Assembly: GCA_037976565.1 (NCBI GenBank)
Contig: CP137671.1
Span: forward strand, 26,359,813-26,423,812
Origin: Mesocentrotus franciscanus
Taxonomy: Eukaryota > Echinodermata > Echinoidea > Camarodonta > Strongylocentrotidae
DNA: 64,000 nucleotides
Direction: 5' to 3'
The notes under the pieces were generated by a model that saw nothing but the letters and a program-made list of their open reading frames with translations, was not told where the DNA came from and made no database searches. The position numbers and the translations under genes were made by a program. Shown piece after piece: positions 11,101-22,275 of the stretch (positions are counted from its first letter, which is position 1; every line of letters starts with the position of its first letter).

Positions 11101-14100
11101 TAAAAATATATAAAGCAATTCATAGATAGTGAGGCAATGACGTCTCAAACTGATAACCAAATTGACAATTTGTGTAGTGATTTTCTAAATTCCGTACTTT
11201 TTCATACTTTTTAAAAAATTCATAACTTCGTTATTGGTTATTTGATTTTACTCATTTTTTGTGTGGGGGGCTCTGTTTCTCTTGTTTTACTGCATATATT
11301 AAAAGCAAATTATTTTTGGAGTGGACTAGCCTTTAAGTAGACATGGTCATTAGTATTTCCTCAGATAGTGAATTCAAAATTACAAATTACAAACAAGTGC
11401 AACATACTGTATTCAAATAATGCGTACAAACAAATTGCGCTAAAATGGTGCGTTGCTTGGCAACGCATTTATCATATTATGTGTTGTTACATCATAGTGA
11501 AAATCATGTCAAAACAATCTTTTGCTCCATTTTTACTTCATTATATATACACGTAATGTATTTTTGTTATATCAACACGGATGCCTCGATAATTCAAGGA
11601 CAGAAATATGTACATCGTTAATGATTACGATAGAGAAATAAGACATCGACAAGCCATCAGCACCATAAGAGCAAAAGAAATTCACACAGATTGAAGGGGG
11701 TGTAGACGAAGAGATAAGAAGAGAGGAGCTCCGGCCACGAGAAAAATGAAAGAGAATGGTTGCGGATCAGCGACGCTATAACGAGCAGATCGTTAAAAGC
11801 ATGACAGGGGAAGCGAGAGCGGAGGCTAAAAACAGCCAAGCTTATCAGTGATCCCGATTAGAGTAAGAGACTGTATCAAAGGGTAAAAATGGTCACAGAT
11901 CTTAGGCACCTCAAAATTCATTCATCTCCATCGCAACCAAAACAGCAAATTTGACAAAGATCGTCCTTAAATTCAACAGAGAAAAAATATCCAGTCATAA
12001 TGGAAATTTAATAATAGTCTTTGTTCAATTTAAACAAAATTGGGAAGGTATATGATAAATGAAGACAATTAAAGGAGATTGGGAAACTATATTTCACAAG
12101 AAATCGTTTTGGGGGGATTATTTGAGAGTGAAAATGAGGGCATACGCAATTAAATTTTCGAAGGGAAAGGCAAAAGAAAAGAAACATAATATTCAAAGGC
12201 TAGAAAATGAAGTAAAAAAGCTAGGAGGTGCATTTGTTAGGTTTCAATTGAAGTTGGAAGAAACATAGGAAAAGAAAAAGCAATTAAAGAAATTTCAATA
12301 ATAGTCTATAGAATGACTAAAGATTAAGTCACGTGCTGCGTGGTACGACAAAGGGAAAAGAACAAGGAGTATTTCGAGCAACTGCTAAAGTCAAATAAGA
12401 AGAAAACTGGTAAGGGAATTGTATGATGAGAATGAAAGTGTATGATATAGGAACATAATTTTGGGGCGATGATTAGAAAGTTTTGTACAAATTTTATATG
12501 ACGAAATGGTAAGTTTTTTTTAATGAGGAGACGGAAAATTTGTTTTTTCAAAGATGTTAAAAGATTAAGTGAAGATTGAAGGAAAGCATGTGAAGGTAAA
12601 GATAAGTGTTGAAGGCTATGAAATTTAAAAAAATCTCCTCGAAATAATGGCCTTACAGTCGAACTTTATATTACGTTTTAGTTAAATATCGGAAATGTTT
12701 TGGTAGATGCATTAAATGAAGGCTATGACATGGGAGTTTATCCATATCACTAAAATAATGGGTTATTACTTTGATTGAGAAGGAAGGGAAGGAACCTCGA
12801 TACATAACAAATTATAGACCAATTACATTATTAAATGTTGATTACAAATTTTTTCAAATTGAAAGGTGTTAGTTACAAGAATTAAAGGAATACTTTAGGA
12901 AGTCATACATATATACCAGGTGGTCGTTATGAATAATCGCAATATTGGAGAAGCGGTACGTTTAATTGATGATATGTTCTGTTTTTTGTAATGAGGAGTT
13001 AGATGATAAAGCTTGTAGTTATTTGATTGTGGTTGATTTTGAAAAACATTCGATTCCGTATCTCATACTTTCCTTTTTAGAGAAATGTTTGGGTTCGGTC
13101 CCTCATTTTTTTTTCGTGGGTAAAAACTATGTACAGTATTATAAGTAGTTGTGTTATGAATGGAGAAGGAGGTTGCTACTAGTTATTGTGATATTAAGCA
13201 ACGTGTCATGCAAGGAGATCCACTCGCTCTATTTATTTATTCTCGCTATTGAAATATTGGCATGATGAGGTTATTCAAAGTGTTAATATTGGAAGAATCG
13301 AAGTCAAACAAGTTTTATATGCAGATGATATGACAATACTTGTTGGAAATAAAGAATCTGTAGAAAGAGTAAAAGAGATTTTTAGGTTATTCAAGAAAAT
13401 AACTGGTTTACGGGTTAATGCGGAAAAATAATATTATGAAAATTGGGGAAAAACAGAGACAAAATAAAAAGACTTCCCTTTGGAAATTGGTGAAAGAAAT
13501 TAAGAGTTTAAAATTGTTGATGTATGGAATATTTGGTAAGCAATTTTAAGAAGGATAACTGGAGTTTAGTGAATGTAAAAGAGTTTGATATTTTATTGCA
13601 GTTTAACAGTAATGTGATGCTTCTCAGGGATTTATTATATAGGAAGGTTTATGAATATTTCATAGAGAAGTTAGAACATGTATTTGTTTTGCAGATTCAC
13701 GATGGAAGTTTTTTTTTATAGATCTTTCAAATGAGGTTTATAGGGAGATATTTAGTAGGCCTATATGAAAGTTACTATTGTTCATGAAGCAATATATACT
13801 AGAGAACACTTATTGAGATTCGGCTGTATTGAAGATAACTTGTGTTCATTTTGTAAGCTAAAGATTGAAACATAGTTACACTTGTTCTGGGAGTGTGTAC
13901 ATGTTCAAAGGTTAAGGCAGAATGTAATAGCTAAGCTTGAGCTAAGGGAATTAAGGTCTGTCGATTGGGTGGATATTCATTTAGGGTTGCCCGGTAATTC
14001 CCCACGAATAAAGATATTTAATACAATTATTTTGGCAATGAAATATTGATTATAAAGATCCAGGGGAAAGTTTGTAATATTGTCTTTGGGTGATTTTCAC

Positions 14101-17100
14101 CAAAAAAATGTTGGAATATAGGGAAGAAGAAAAGAATATTGCAGGAAGGGGAGGTAAATTACTTTTACAGAAGTGGGAACAAGCGAAGTTTTCATGAACT
14201 TATAACACTGGATTATTGTAGCCTCGTTTTAATTGTCTATTCCTTTTCTTTATCATTATTCTGTCGCTCCAATTTTGGGAATTCTCAGGAGGCTAGGAAC
14301 AGTGTATGGTATGTGTGTGAAAGTGTGGTCGGGTAGGGGGCATGTTTGTGTGTGTCGAGTGTCGCATGGTAGGGGGAGGTGGGGTAGTAGCGTGTTTGGT
14401 TGGATGGGGTTATTTGTTTTATTTGCAACTTTGCTCTATTGAGCCTGTCCCTTACTTTGTATGTACTGCTCATTCTATGGACAGAAAATCATAACAAATA
14501 AAATTTGGAATAACCTAAAGCTGGAGTTTCCCACCATTTTTGGAGGGGTTTATAACAATATAAAGGGAGTGTAGCATGGCAAATACTGGTTAACGCCATC
14601 TACGTCTTCTTTGGACAACTGCACGTAACCGAATTGACTTGATTAACGGTAGTCAGCGATCTCTACGTGGTCAGCGTGCGCTAGCGTTCGCGAAACAGAC
14701 CGAAGTTCTCCTCACGCTTCGGTGTTAATACCCGATTGGCCCCGAGTCGGGCCACGGGAAAGACACATAGTTTCATCATTCTACACTCCCTCTACATATC
14801 GTGCTAGAAAGAAAATTTCAATTAGAGTAATTGTGAGTTCGATTCATTGTCCATATAACTCCATCATCCTCAGGAATGGAATTTACAGGTGTCCATGCTG
14901 TGTTTTTGTACATAAAAAAACAGTGCATGTACATTTTTAGCTTCAATGGAAACAATAGCGTATACCTCTCCCAGGTATTATGCGTAAATTATTCAAATCA
15001 AATCAAATCAAGTGAAAAACATTGTTTGTATGATTACATGATGGTGATGATCTTGCTGAACCTATGCTGGTAAGATGTATAGTGAAGACGGCGTCTTGTG
15101 AGAAACATATGGTTCAGATTACTCGCTACCTAAAAAAATGAAGAAGATACAAAAATCATTTCAAAAGAAGGACAATCTAAATTTATTCAATTAACCATAC
15201 TTCGGATACGAAGTAACGCAATGTAGTAATATGGTTAGGTTTGTGTAGGGTAAGGTCTGGTACAGGGCTAGGATTCGGAAATAGGGATACCCCTATCCTA
15301 AGCCCTTAAAATAGTCATGATGCTTGTTAGAGAATAACCCATGCGTAGTCACGATAATATACTTAAAATAATACAATAGGCAGCACTCTTGAGGGTTCAG
15401 ATTCACTTCTTGCATCTAACACTAAGTTATATGGTTAACATTTCAACTACTTATGGTTTGATGTTGCAGACTTCGAAGTCATGCTTCGTCTCGGGTGCAA
15501 ACTCATACGTTTTTGAGTCTCGGGCTTGCATCATATTTTCGAGATTCTGCTATTTATACCGTTTATAAGGTTTTGGGTGCAGATTTGAACCTGTATTTTT
15601 ATGTGAGTGTATACCTTGTCTCTAAAGCAGAGTTCTCTCCTGGTCTTGCAGCCACGCTTCACATCGAGAACCTTCACGAAGGACATAATACGATTGAAGT
15701 CGAATGCAGATGTCATGCCTAGGTAGTGGGTGTCCCGAGCAATATAGTCCCATCTGTCCACGTCCACCCCGTTTACGCTGTTGTTCACTATCTGATACAG
15801 GTAGAACTTGTTCTCACGAAGCTGATACATTTTTTAAAGGATATTGTGAGAAAAGGTTACAGAGGCAAGCAGAGACTCAGAGAAAGGCATACAGAGAGAG
15901 GCAGACCGAGTATGTAACAGAGACAGGAGGAGACAGACAGAGTGTGGGGAGAATGTACAAATAGACGGGTGTGGAGAGAGAGTGTATGGGGGAAGAAGAG
16001 AGAAGAGAGATGAAACAAACTTTTTATGGTTTCTTGTTCGTTGTCTTATTTTTTGTCCATCTAATTTCATGTGACATTACCCTGCAACTTCTTTCGCTGT
16101 TCATGAATAACATTTTCATTGTTATACTCAATTCTCTTTTAGTAGAATTTCTGAATATGAATATTAATCATAAAGATTATACAAATTAAGAAATATTATC
16201 GACAAGGTCCCTGTCTTCAACTAAACACACATACACACACTCACGCACATATCCTCACATATACCAAAGCACATGCTATGTCCTCCGAAATAATGAAGTT
16301 TCCGAGTAAAAATGGTCCTCAAATCTATACTACACCAACACAAGTATGCTAACGGTAATCACACGACTTTGCCAAGATGAAATCAGAGACTTGGACAACT
16401 CGCCCCCAATTCTATTTCTCTCCCCCTCCCTCTCTCTCCCTCTCTCTCTCTCTTGATGGTCTCATTTATACCATTTCTTCATCCTTTTTGACACCCAGAA
16501 TAAGCTGACAGATGAAGTCGATATCTCTGGCGTAGATATTGTGTTCTTCGAGCTTCTTCTCTAGGCTGTTATGCTTGATGAGATATTTGAACATGGTGAC
16601 CGACTGCTTCTCATGCTGCAAAGATCGTGTAGATAGTGATAGATTTGGGTTATTGTTAAACACATATGCATAGGGTAAAGAACACAAAGTCGCAGAGACT
16701 TTCGAAAAATCAACGCAAGTTAATTGTAATAGCCTTGCCCATCACATATCAAAATGGACGAACATTATATTGATGTGTTATGAAATACGAACATGATTTC
16801 TATGGGATATACAATAAGATATTGAAATTGATCTGGAATTGATTTTTCGAAAGTCTTTTCCATCTTGTTAAGGGCAGAATAGTTTGTAAAGAGGGTGATA
16901 TCCCTGCCCGAATATCTATTTTAAATTCGAAAATTTTGCAAGCGAGCGAGCACAAATTTTACACTTTCTTTAGCAAAATCTAATATTGTCCTAAAGATAC
17001 AAATTTGATATAAATATTACGAACAGACCATTTTGCAGATGAATTAAGATTCTTTTGTTTGTTCTTCTTATTTTTTACTTAATTTATAATTTTACGATAT

Positions 17101-18900
17101 GTTTCACCCACGCATCCCTTATGAAATATTGCCGGACAGTAACACGCTTTACAATACTCACATTGCAAATATTAAAATATCAAGTTTTTTTAAATGTCAT
17201 CTCCTCCCCCCGTCCCCCTAAAATGCTGACCCTGAATTAACTGTGAAACCCAGTAACGGATTAATCCTATGACAATTGTAACTTCGACTGATATGCATTT
17301 GCTCCTAATAACAAAGATGGAAAGTCGCCTCTGAATATGAATGTTTGGTTTGTTTGACCTGAGTGCTAAGAAAGCATGTGTATGCTTGTTAGCAATCAAC
17401 AAGGGGACCGACGGCCAAAAGTCTTCCGAGTGACTTGGTAATGAGGATTAAAGCCTTAAAAAGGGCACTGGCTCATCGATTTGGTTTCGGGACCTCCGGT
17501 TTACGAGGCCACTGCTCTACCACTGAGCCATCGTGCCTGTTTATTCAACTCACTTTCCATTTCTTGCCATCCTTGTCTGGTGGTACGATGTCCTCAAAGG
17601 CATTGGATAAGGGACCGTGTCCTAGGTCATGGCAAAGACCGGCGATCTCGACACAAGCGACCTCATTGTTCTGAATAGGGGTGCTGCTGTTACGATCATT
17701 CTGTTGGAGCATTGAGGCCAGTTTGCCCCCCAAGTGGCTGACACTGCATTGACAATGGAAAGTAATATAGTCTGAAATAGTGACATTTTGTTAACGTTGG
17801 TTTTATTATTATAATTGGTAGGTCAGCTCCTGGCAACTAAAAGACGGGCATTTACTGTCATAGAGACTGACAGTTGATTTCATTTCGAAAAAAGTACAAG
17901 AATACCCAATCAAAGATTTCATCAACTTCAGGTCGGAAAACACAAGAATTATTTTGTCTTCTTGTCTTTATAAACACAGATTTCGTATTATTTTTCTTCC
18001 TAAGTGAATTTGTCTGGACAGGATCCAATATTCTGTCGCATGTCTCCTCATGACCAAGAAATTAAACTTGACAATATCCAGTTCACCCATTCCCGCACTG
18101 GTTATACGAGTCATGCTCCGGCGACAATTTATCCGCATGAATCTCCCACACTAACTTATTTCTTAACTTCAACACTATACCCAACACTATGCCCAACACT
18201 AACCCTTTACCCAACACTAACCCTTTACCCATATCTTACCTAAAGCCTAATTAATTGCAAACATACTTTTGATGAAAGAAACACCGGAGCAATTTACAAG
18301 ATCAAGCATCTCGCTAACATATTTTTCTGTTCTATGGAAGTAGAATTGCTTGAAAATAAGGGTCGTTGTTTTTTAGATATTTATATGATCTTTTAGAGAT
18401 TTTGCAATTTTATATTCATTAGACAGGCCTAACTATTACCGAGGGGAACTTTTGTTGTAAGAATGAAAACCTTACAATCTGATAAAGATAAGTTGCGGTA
18501 GAACCTGCTTGTCAAACTTCATGGTATCGTGGTTAAAACAAAGGCCAGTATCATAGCTGTAACAGGAGAAAATTTCTTAAAACTGTGCAATCGACGCCAG
18601 GTATATTTCGAAGTGATTATTGGTTTTCGATTCGTTTGTTGATTTACATCCCTACAACCACTACAAATATTGTTTTGCCGTTTCCATTTCTACCCGACCT
18701 AATAACCCTTAAATCTCTCATTATGAAAACTTAACGTACCCTATTGAGTGTTCAAATCTGGTATGGACGGCGCTTGGGAACACATAACAGGTACATCCAA
18801 GCTGCTTGATGAATCGTAGTCTCTGAAACTCTGGTGTATCGATGATTATCTGGCAATGTTTCGGCATCTGAACACTGCTATGAATGGGGTCATTGATAAC
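5346..18900 (-). CDS. SAMHD1: SAMHD1-like dNTP triphosphohydrolase gene, ten exons, 5' end missing
   Basis: Ten minus-strand exons bounded by AG/GT join without a phase break: 18900-18740, 17743-17554, 16615-16472, 15821-15615, 15129-15038, 10443-10387, 9351-9159, 8060-7941, 7275-7165 and 5645-5346. Together they read about 515 residues that follow vertebrate SAMHD1 from VINDPIH to the C-terminal lobe. Family members are HD-domain enzymes that split dNTPs into deoxynucleoside and triphosphate, lowering dNTP pools and restricting viruses. The metal ligands are visible: the His of RFEHS, the HD pair of CHDLGHGP and the second Asp of DVDRWDY. Allosteric-site residues in DTPEFQRLR and HTRFEH are also kept. 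The N-terminus, including any SAM domain and the Lys just before VINDP, was not found; it should lie right of 22393. The 3' end is uncertain because a strong donor at 5396/5395 offers splicing into further exons. The introns are packed with repeats. Confidence 0.9.
5646..7164. other. SAMHD1-like intron with AAT repeats
   Basis: No exon seen. Bases 6538-6780 are imperfect AAT/GAT microsatellite; 6895-7096 hold two tRNA-like SINE pieces. Confidence 0.7.
6895..7096 (-). repeat. two tRNA-derived SINE fragments
   Basis: On the minus strand both pieces (6895-6966 and 7026-7096) read like the 5' part of a tRNA: gtgg/ttagtggttcat (A box) and gggtttgactcc (B box), with an arm resembling an anticodon stem. 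They are diverged from each other and from any working tRNA. Confidence 0.55.
7165..7275 (-). CDS. SAMHD1: SAMHD1-like exon: C-terminal lobe
   Basis: This exon has 111 bases and 37 codons in phase 0, from VSHFAYGSGDRNPLLDIPFY to FLPEEE. It matches the vertebrate MDYGMQEKNPIDHVSFY block. The acceptor is ttactgacag; the donor gaggtcagt is weaker than the others but gives the phase that the next exon needs. Confidence 0.85.
7941..8060 (-). CDS. SAMHD1: SAMHD1-like exon: C-terminal lobe, Ser-rich insert
   Basis: This exon has 120 bases in phase 0 and runs from MRTVDPAEIKRLIVTDV to AHNIEVE. A short Ser/Pro run (SSPSSSPSSE) sits in the middle. The acceptor is ataatcatag and the donor gtatta. Similarity to vertebrate SAMHD1 is weaker here, but the following exon continues the conserved lobe in frame. 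Confidence 0.8.
8080..8275. repeat. AT and CA microsatellites
   Basis: Two AT runs and a CA run in the intron right of the exon at 7941-8060. Confidence 0.95.
8430..8710. repeat. ATT/ATC microsatellite
   Basis: A 280-base imperfect trinucleotide repeat. Long open frames here are low-complexity Ile/Leu artefacts. Confidence 0.95.
8770..8960 (+). mobile_element. hAT-like element end
   Basis: Starts cagggcggcgatccc and continues through a segment ending near gctctggagggcccaagag. The same sequence occurs inverted at 58500-58674, where it is the right end of a complete element with an 8-base target duplication. Confidence 0.6.
9159..9351 (-). CDS. SAMHD1: SAMHD1-like exon: helical region before C-terminal lobe
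   Basis: This 193-base exon completes the second Gly of GG and reads KEYNLLESVKDPEAF to QHANEE. It includes the conserved VNDTI and AREIIDRIHKRELYQ blocks (vertebrate TDNIF and AREILKQIEYRNLFK). The acceptor is actgtttcag and the donor gtattt, with phase 0 at the 3' end. Confidence 0.92.
10387..10443 (-). CDS. SAMHD1: SAMHD1-like 57-base exon
   Basis: This small exon completes the split Met codon and reads LKDAFQEAADHLLFVGEGG, matching vertebrate ITDAFLKADDYIEITGAGG. The acceptor is cttgtag and the donor gtaaat. The intron on its 5' side (10444-15037) holds a TTAA element and a Tx1-like LINE. Confidence 0.87.
10549..11332. mobile_element. TTAA-flanked MITE, copy 1
   Basis: TTAA lies on both sides (10545-10548 and 11333-11336). 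The ends are inverted repeats, AGGACAAGTTCACTCC and GGAGTGGACTAGCCT. The long subterminal inverted halves match 46847-47615. The interior has no gene. Confidence 0.8.
11340..12045. other. intron stretch without recognised feature
   Basis: Ordinary AT-rich intron DNA of the SAMHD1-like gene; nothing supported. Confidence 0.5.
12050..14500 (+). mobile_element. decayed Tx1/L1-like LINE
   Basis: Successive plus-strand fragments, broken by stops and frameshifts, read as a LINE ORF2. They are a WWDYL-like RVKMRAYAIKFSK region with coiled coil (12060-12270), ITNYRPITLLNVDYKFF (about 12810), QGDPL (about 13215), the RT catalytic motif LYADDMT (about 13320) and a C-terminal CSFC...HLFWEC zinc knuckle (about 13845-13900). 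It lies in the large SAMHD1-like intron in the opposite orientation. Not active. Confidence 0.85.
14510..15037. other. intron stretch without recognised feature
   Basis: A somewhat GC-richer block at 14590-14770 is unexplained; the rest is AT-rich intron. Confidence 0.4.
15038..15129 (-). CDS. SAMHD1: SAMHD1-like exon: tetramer-region helix
   Basis: This 92-base exon encodes VASNLNHMFLTRRRLHYTSYQH and ends two bases into a codon. It matches the vertebrate stretch from the RDKEV segment through the YQHK helix. The acceptor is ttttttag and the donor gtaatc. No long open frame covers it; it was found by protein similarity and phase. Confidence 0.85.
15615..15821 (-). CDS. SAMHD1: SAMHD1-like exon with catalytic Asp
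   Basis: This exon has 207 bases and 69 codons in phase 0, running from LRENKFYLYQIV to CFRDK. The block GVDVDRWDYIARDTHYLG corresponds to vertebrate GIDVDKWDYFARDCHHLG. It contains the catalytic Asp (second Asp of DVD), the Tyr that contacts the sugar and the Asp of ARD. The Lys after the catalytic Asp is Arg here, a conservative change at a nucleotide-contact position. The acceptor is aatgtatcag and the donor gtatac. Confidence 0.9.
15840..16465. other. intron with GA- and CT-rich tracts
   Basis: Purine-rich strand at 15860-16015 and a CT run at 16410-16455 near the acceptor side of the neighbouring exons. No exon seen. Confidence 0.5.
16472..16615 (-). CDS. SAMHD1: SAMHD1-like exon after HD motif
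   Basis: This exon has 144 bases and 48 codons, in phase 0 at both ends. It starts HEKQSVTMFKYL, matching the conserved HEQGSVMMFEHL region of vertebrate SAMHD1, whose His lies in the active-site pocket, and ends VKKDEEM. The acceptor is gatctttgcag and the donor gtataa. It is shorter than the vertebrate counterpart because the loop before the next block is reduced. Confidence 0.88.
17440..17540 (-). repeat. tRNA-Thr-like SINE fragment
   Basis: On the minus strand ggcacgatggctcagtggta is a good A-box half and cctcgtaaaccgg resembles the anticodon arm of a tRNA-Thr(CGT); the B box is damaged. A tail with ctttaatcctc follows. It starts about 15 bases from the donor of the HD-motif exon. A more degraded copy lies at 20440-20540. 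Confidence 0.6.
17554..17743 (-). CDS. SAMHD1: SAMHD1-like exon: HD motif
   Basis: This 190-base exon encodes VSHLGGKLASML through DGKKWK and contains CHDLGHGP, the His-Asp pair that defines the family and coordinates the metal. The acceptor is caatgcag and the donor gtgagt, with phase 0 at the 3' side. A decayed tRNA-like SINE begins about 15 bases after the donor. The second copy, at 20545-20733, has a frameshift inside the HD motif. Confidence 0.92.
18740..18900 (-). CDS. SAMHD1: SAMHD1-like exon: start of HD domain
   Basis: This 161-base exon begins VINDPIHSSVQ and ends RFEHSIG. It carries the nucleotide-binding segment DTPEFQRLRFIKQLG and the first metal-ligand His in RFEHS. The acceptor is tctcaatacag and the donor gtacgt; two bases of the last Gly codon are left over and completed by the next exon (GVSHLGGKL). 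It is the most 5' exon I can identify. A near copy with a one-base deletion lies at 21715-21874, beyond the assembly gap. Confidence 0.9.
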
Positions 18901-19272
18901 CTGTATTGAGAAAGACAAAGAAAATGAATTCCGGAACTTTCAATCGGGAATTTTCTCGAACCTTTTCCATTTTGTGTACTGATGGTTGGTTTTACATGAC
19001 AGCATGTGAAGGCCGGGCGTCGGCTCTTAAATGTGCCGGCCCCCCTAGAATGTTAGAGCCTACAAATATGCAACAGAAGTTGAGACATTAAAACAGATGC
19101 CCAACGGTACGTCGGCGTACTTTGCATGCATGTTTGTAGGCTCTAACACTCTAAAAGGGGGGCCTACGGCCCCTTTCAGAAGAAGTGCAGCAGCAGAATC
19201 GTGCTGGGTAGTGCTTCGATACATTGTGAGCTGCTTGCCCCTGTGTTTCCAAGCGGTGAATGGTTAGGCTGC

Positions 19273-19313
<41 letters not shown>

Positions 19314-19432
19314 GGGTTTATAAGGCTTGTCCAATCTGAAAAGATTATTTCCGCCTGGCTATACTTTTTTTCGAGTTGTTCATCAGTGATGATTAGAAGA
19401 CGCTGATTCTGTTTCTCTGGCTCGAATATTTA

Positions 19433-19932
19433 NNNNNNNNNNNNNNNNNNNNNNNNNNNNNNNNNNNNNNNNNNNNNNNNNNNNNNNNNNNNNNNNNNNN
19501 NNNNNNNNNNNNNNNNNNNNNNNNNNNNNNNNNNNNNNNNNNNNNNNNNNNNNNNNNNNNNNNNNNNNNNNNNNNNNNNNNNNNNNNNNNNNNNNNNNNN
19601 NNNNNNNNNNNNNNNNNNNNNNNNNNNNNNNNNNNNNNNNNNNNNNNNNNNNNNNNNNNNNNNNNNNNNNNNNNNNNNNNNNNNNNNNNNNNNNNNNNNN
19701 NNNNNNNNNNNNNNNNNNNNNNNNNNNNNNNNNNNNNNNNNNNNNNNNNNNNNNNNNNNNNNNNNNNNNNNNNNNNNNNNNNNNNNNNNNNNNNNNNNNN
19801 NNNNNNNNNNNNNNNNNNNNNNNNNNNNNNNNNNNNNNNNNNNNNNNNNNNNNNNNNNNNNNNNNNNNNNNNNNNNNNNNNNNNNNNNNNNNNNNNNNNN
19901 NNNNNNNNNNNNNNNNNNNNNNNNNNNNNNNN
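19433..19932. other. assembly gap of 500 N
   Basis: Exactly 500 unknown bases, a round number that suggests a placeholder. The left edge stops at a sequence that reappears at 22393, and the right edge resumes with a sequence that occurs at 16924. Confidence 0.98.
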
Positions 19933-20544
19933 AAATTCGAAAATTTTGCAAGCGAGCGAGCACAAATTTTACACTTTCTTTAGCAAAATCTAATATTGTC
20001 TTGAAGATACAAATTTGATATAAATATTACGAACAGACCATTTTGCAGATGAATTAAGATTATTTGTTTGTTCTTCTTATTTTTTGACTTAATTTATAAT
20101 TTTACATATGTTTCACCCACGCATCCCTTATGAAATATTGCCGGACAGTAACACGCTACAATACTGCAAATATTAAAATATCAAGTTTTTTAAATGTCAT
20201 CTCTCCTCCCTGTCCCCTGAAATGCTGACCTGAATTACCACTGAGCCAGTAACGGATTAATCCTATGACAATTGTAACTTGTCTGTTTGTTTGTTTGTTT
20301 TAATTTCAAAGATAGATATAAGTCGAGTCATGAATATGAATGTTTGGTTTGTTTGACCTGAGTGCTAAGAAAGCATGTGTATGTTGTTAGCAATCAACAA
20401 GGACCCACGGCCAAAAGTCCTCCGAGTGACTTGGTAATGAGATTAAAGCCTTAAAAGGGCACCGGCTCATCGATTTTGTTCGGGACCTCAGGTTTGAGGA
20501 CACTGCTCTACCACTGAGCCATCGTGCCTGTTTATTCAACTCAC

Positions 20545-20733
20545 TTTCCATTTCTTTTCACCCTTTTCTGGTGGTACGATGTCCTCAAAGGCATGGGATA
20601 AGGGACCGTGTCGAGGTCATGGCAAAGACCGGCGATCTCGACACAAACGACGTCATTGTTCTTAATAGGGGTGCTGCTGTTACGATCATTCTGTTGGAGC
20701 ATTGAGGCCAGTTTGCCCCCCAAGTGGCTGACA
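20545..20733 (-). pseudogene. SAMHD1: second copy of HD-motif exon, frameshifted
   Basis: Copy of 17554-17743 that is one base shorter. The frame breaks right after CHDL, inside the catalytic motif, and a few substitutions alter the 3' part. The splice donor gtgagt and an AG acceptor (tgtag) remain. It is probably an allelic or low-quality duplicate. Confidence 0.8.
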
Positions 20734-21714
20734 CTACATTGACAATGGAAAGTAATAAAGTCTGAAATAGTCATATTTTGTTAACGTTCGTTTTATTATT
20801 ATAATTGGTAGGTCAGCTCTTGGCAACTAAAAGACGGGCATTTACTGTCATAGAGACTGACAGTTGATTTCATTTCGAAAAAAGTACAAGAATACCCAAT
20901 CAAAGATTTCATCAACTTCAGGTCGGAAAAACACAAGAATTATTTTGTCTTCTTGTCTTTATAAACACAGATTTCGTATTATTTTTCTTCCTAAGTGAAT
21001 TTGCCCGGACAGGATCCAATATTCTGGCGCATGTCTCCTCATGACCAAAAAATTAAACTTGACAATATCCAGTTCACCCATTCCCGCACTGGTAATACGA
21101 GTCAAGCTCCGGCGACAATTTATCCGCATGAATCTCCTACACTAACTTATTTCTTAACTTCAACACTATGCTCAACACTATGCCCAACACTTTAAACTAA
21201 CCCTTTAACCCATATCTTACCTAAAGCCTAATTAATTGCAAACATACATTTGATGAAAGAAACACCGGAGCAATTTACAAGATCAAGCATCTCGCTAACA
21301 TATTTTTCTGTTCTATGGAGTAGAATTGCTTGAAAATAAGGGTCGTTGTTTTTAGATATTTATATGATCTTTTAGAGATTTTGCAATTTTATATTCATTA
21401 GACAGGCCTAACTATTACCGAGGGAACTTTTGTTGTAATAATGAAAACCTTACAATCGGATAAAGATAAGTTGCGGTAGAACCTGCTTGTCAAACTTCAT
21501 GGTATCGTGGTTAAAACAAAGGCCAGTATCTTAGCTGTAACAGGAGACAATTTCTTAAAACTGTGCAATCGACGCCAGGTTAGTTCGAAGTGATTATTGG
21601 TTTTCGATTCGTTTGTTGATTTACATCCCTACAGCCACTTCAAATTTTTTTGCTGTTTCCATTTCTACCCGACCCAATAACCCTTAAATCTCTCATTATG
21701 AAAACTTAACGTAC

Positions 21715-21874
21715 CCTATTGAGTGTTCAAATCTGGTATGGACGGCGCTTGGGAACACGTAACAGGTACATCAAGCTGCTTGATGAATCGTAGTCTCTGA
21801 AACTCTGGTGTATCGATGATTATCTGGCAATGTTTCGGCATCTGAACACTGCTATGAATGGGGTCATTGATAAC
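21715..21874 (-). pseudogene. SAMHD1: second copy of first SAMHD1-like exon, frameshifted
   Basis: Same sequence as 18740-18900 except for a one-base deletion near the codons after IKQL, which sends the frame into unrelated residues. It lies in the right-hand copy of the duplication around the assembly gap, so an assembly or consensus error is more likely than a true pseudogene. Confidence 0.8.
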
Positions 21875-22240
21875 CTGTATTGAGAAAGACAAAGAAAATG
21901 AATTCGGAACTTTCAATCGGGAATTTTCTCGAACCTTTTCCATTTTGTGTACTGATGGTTGGTTTTTACATGACAGCATGTGAAGGCCGGGCGTCGGCTC
22001 TTAAATGTGCCGTAGCCCCCTAGAATGTTAGAGCCTACAAATATGCAACAGAAGTTGAGACATTAAAACAAGATGCCCAACGGTACGTCGGCGTACTTTG
22101 CATGTTTGTAGGCTCTAACACTCTAAAGGGGCCTACGGCCCCTTTCAGAAGAAGTGCAGCAGCAGAATCGTGCTGGGTAGTACTTCGATACATTGTGAGC
22201 TGCTTGCCCTGTGTTTCCAAGCGGTGAATGGTTAGGCTGC

Positions 22241-22275
<35 letters not shown>

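Larger units (their letters stand above)
16924..19432 (+). repeat. 2.5-kb direct duplication, left copy
   Basis: This block aligns along its whole length with 19933-22393 across the N gap, including introns, SINE, microsatellite and two exons. It has the intact reading frames. See the finding on false duplication. Confidence 0.9.

Noticed and set aside
19393..19965. Long open frames across the gap
   Set aside because: They consist of N bases and carry no information.
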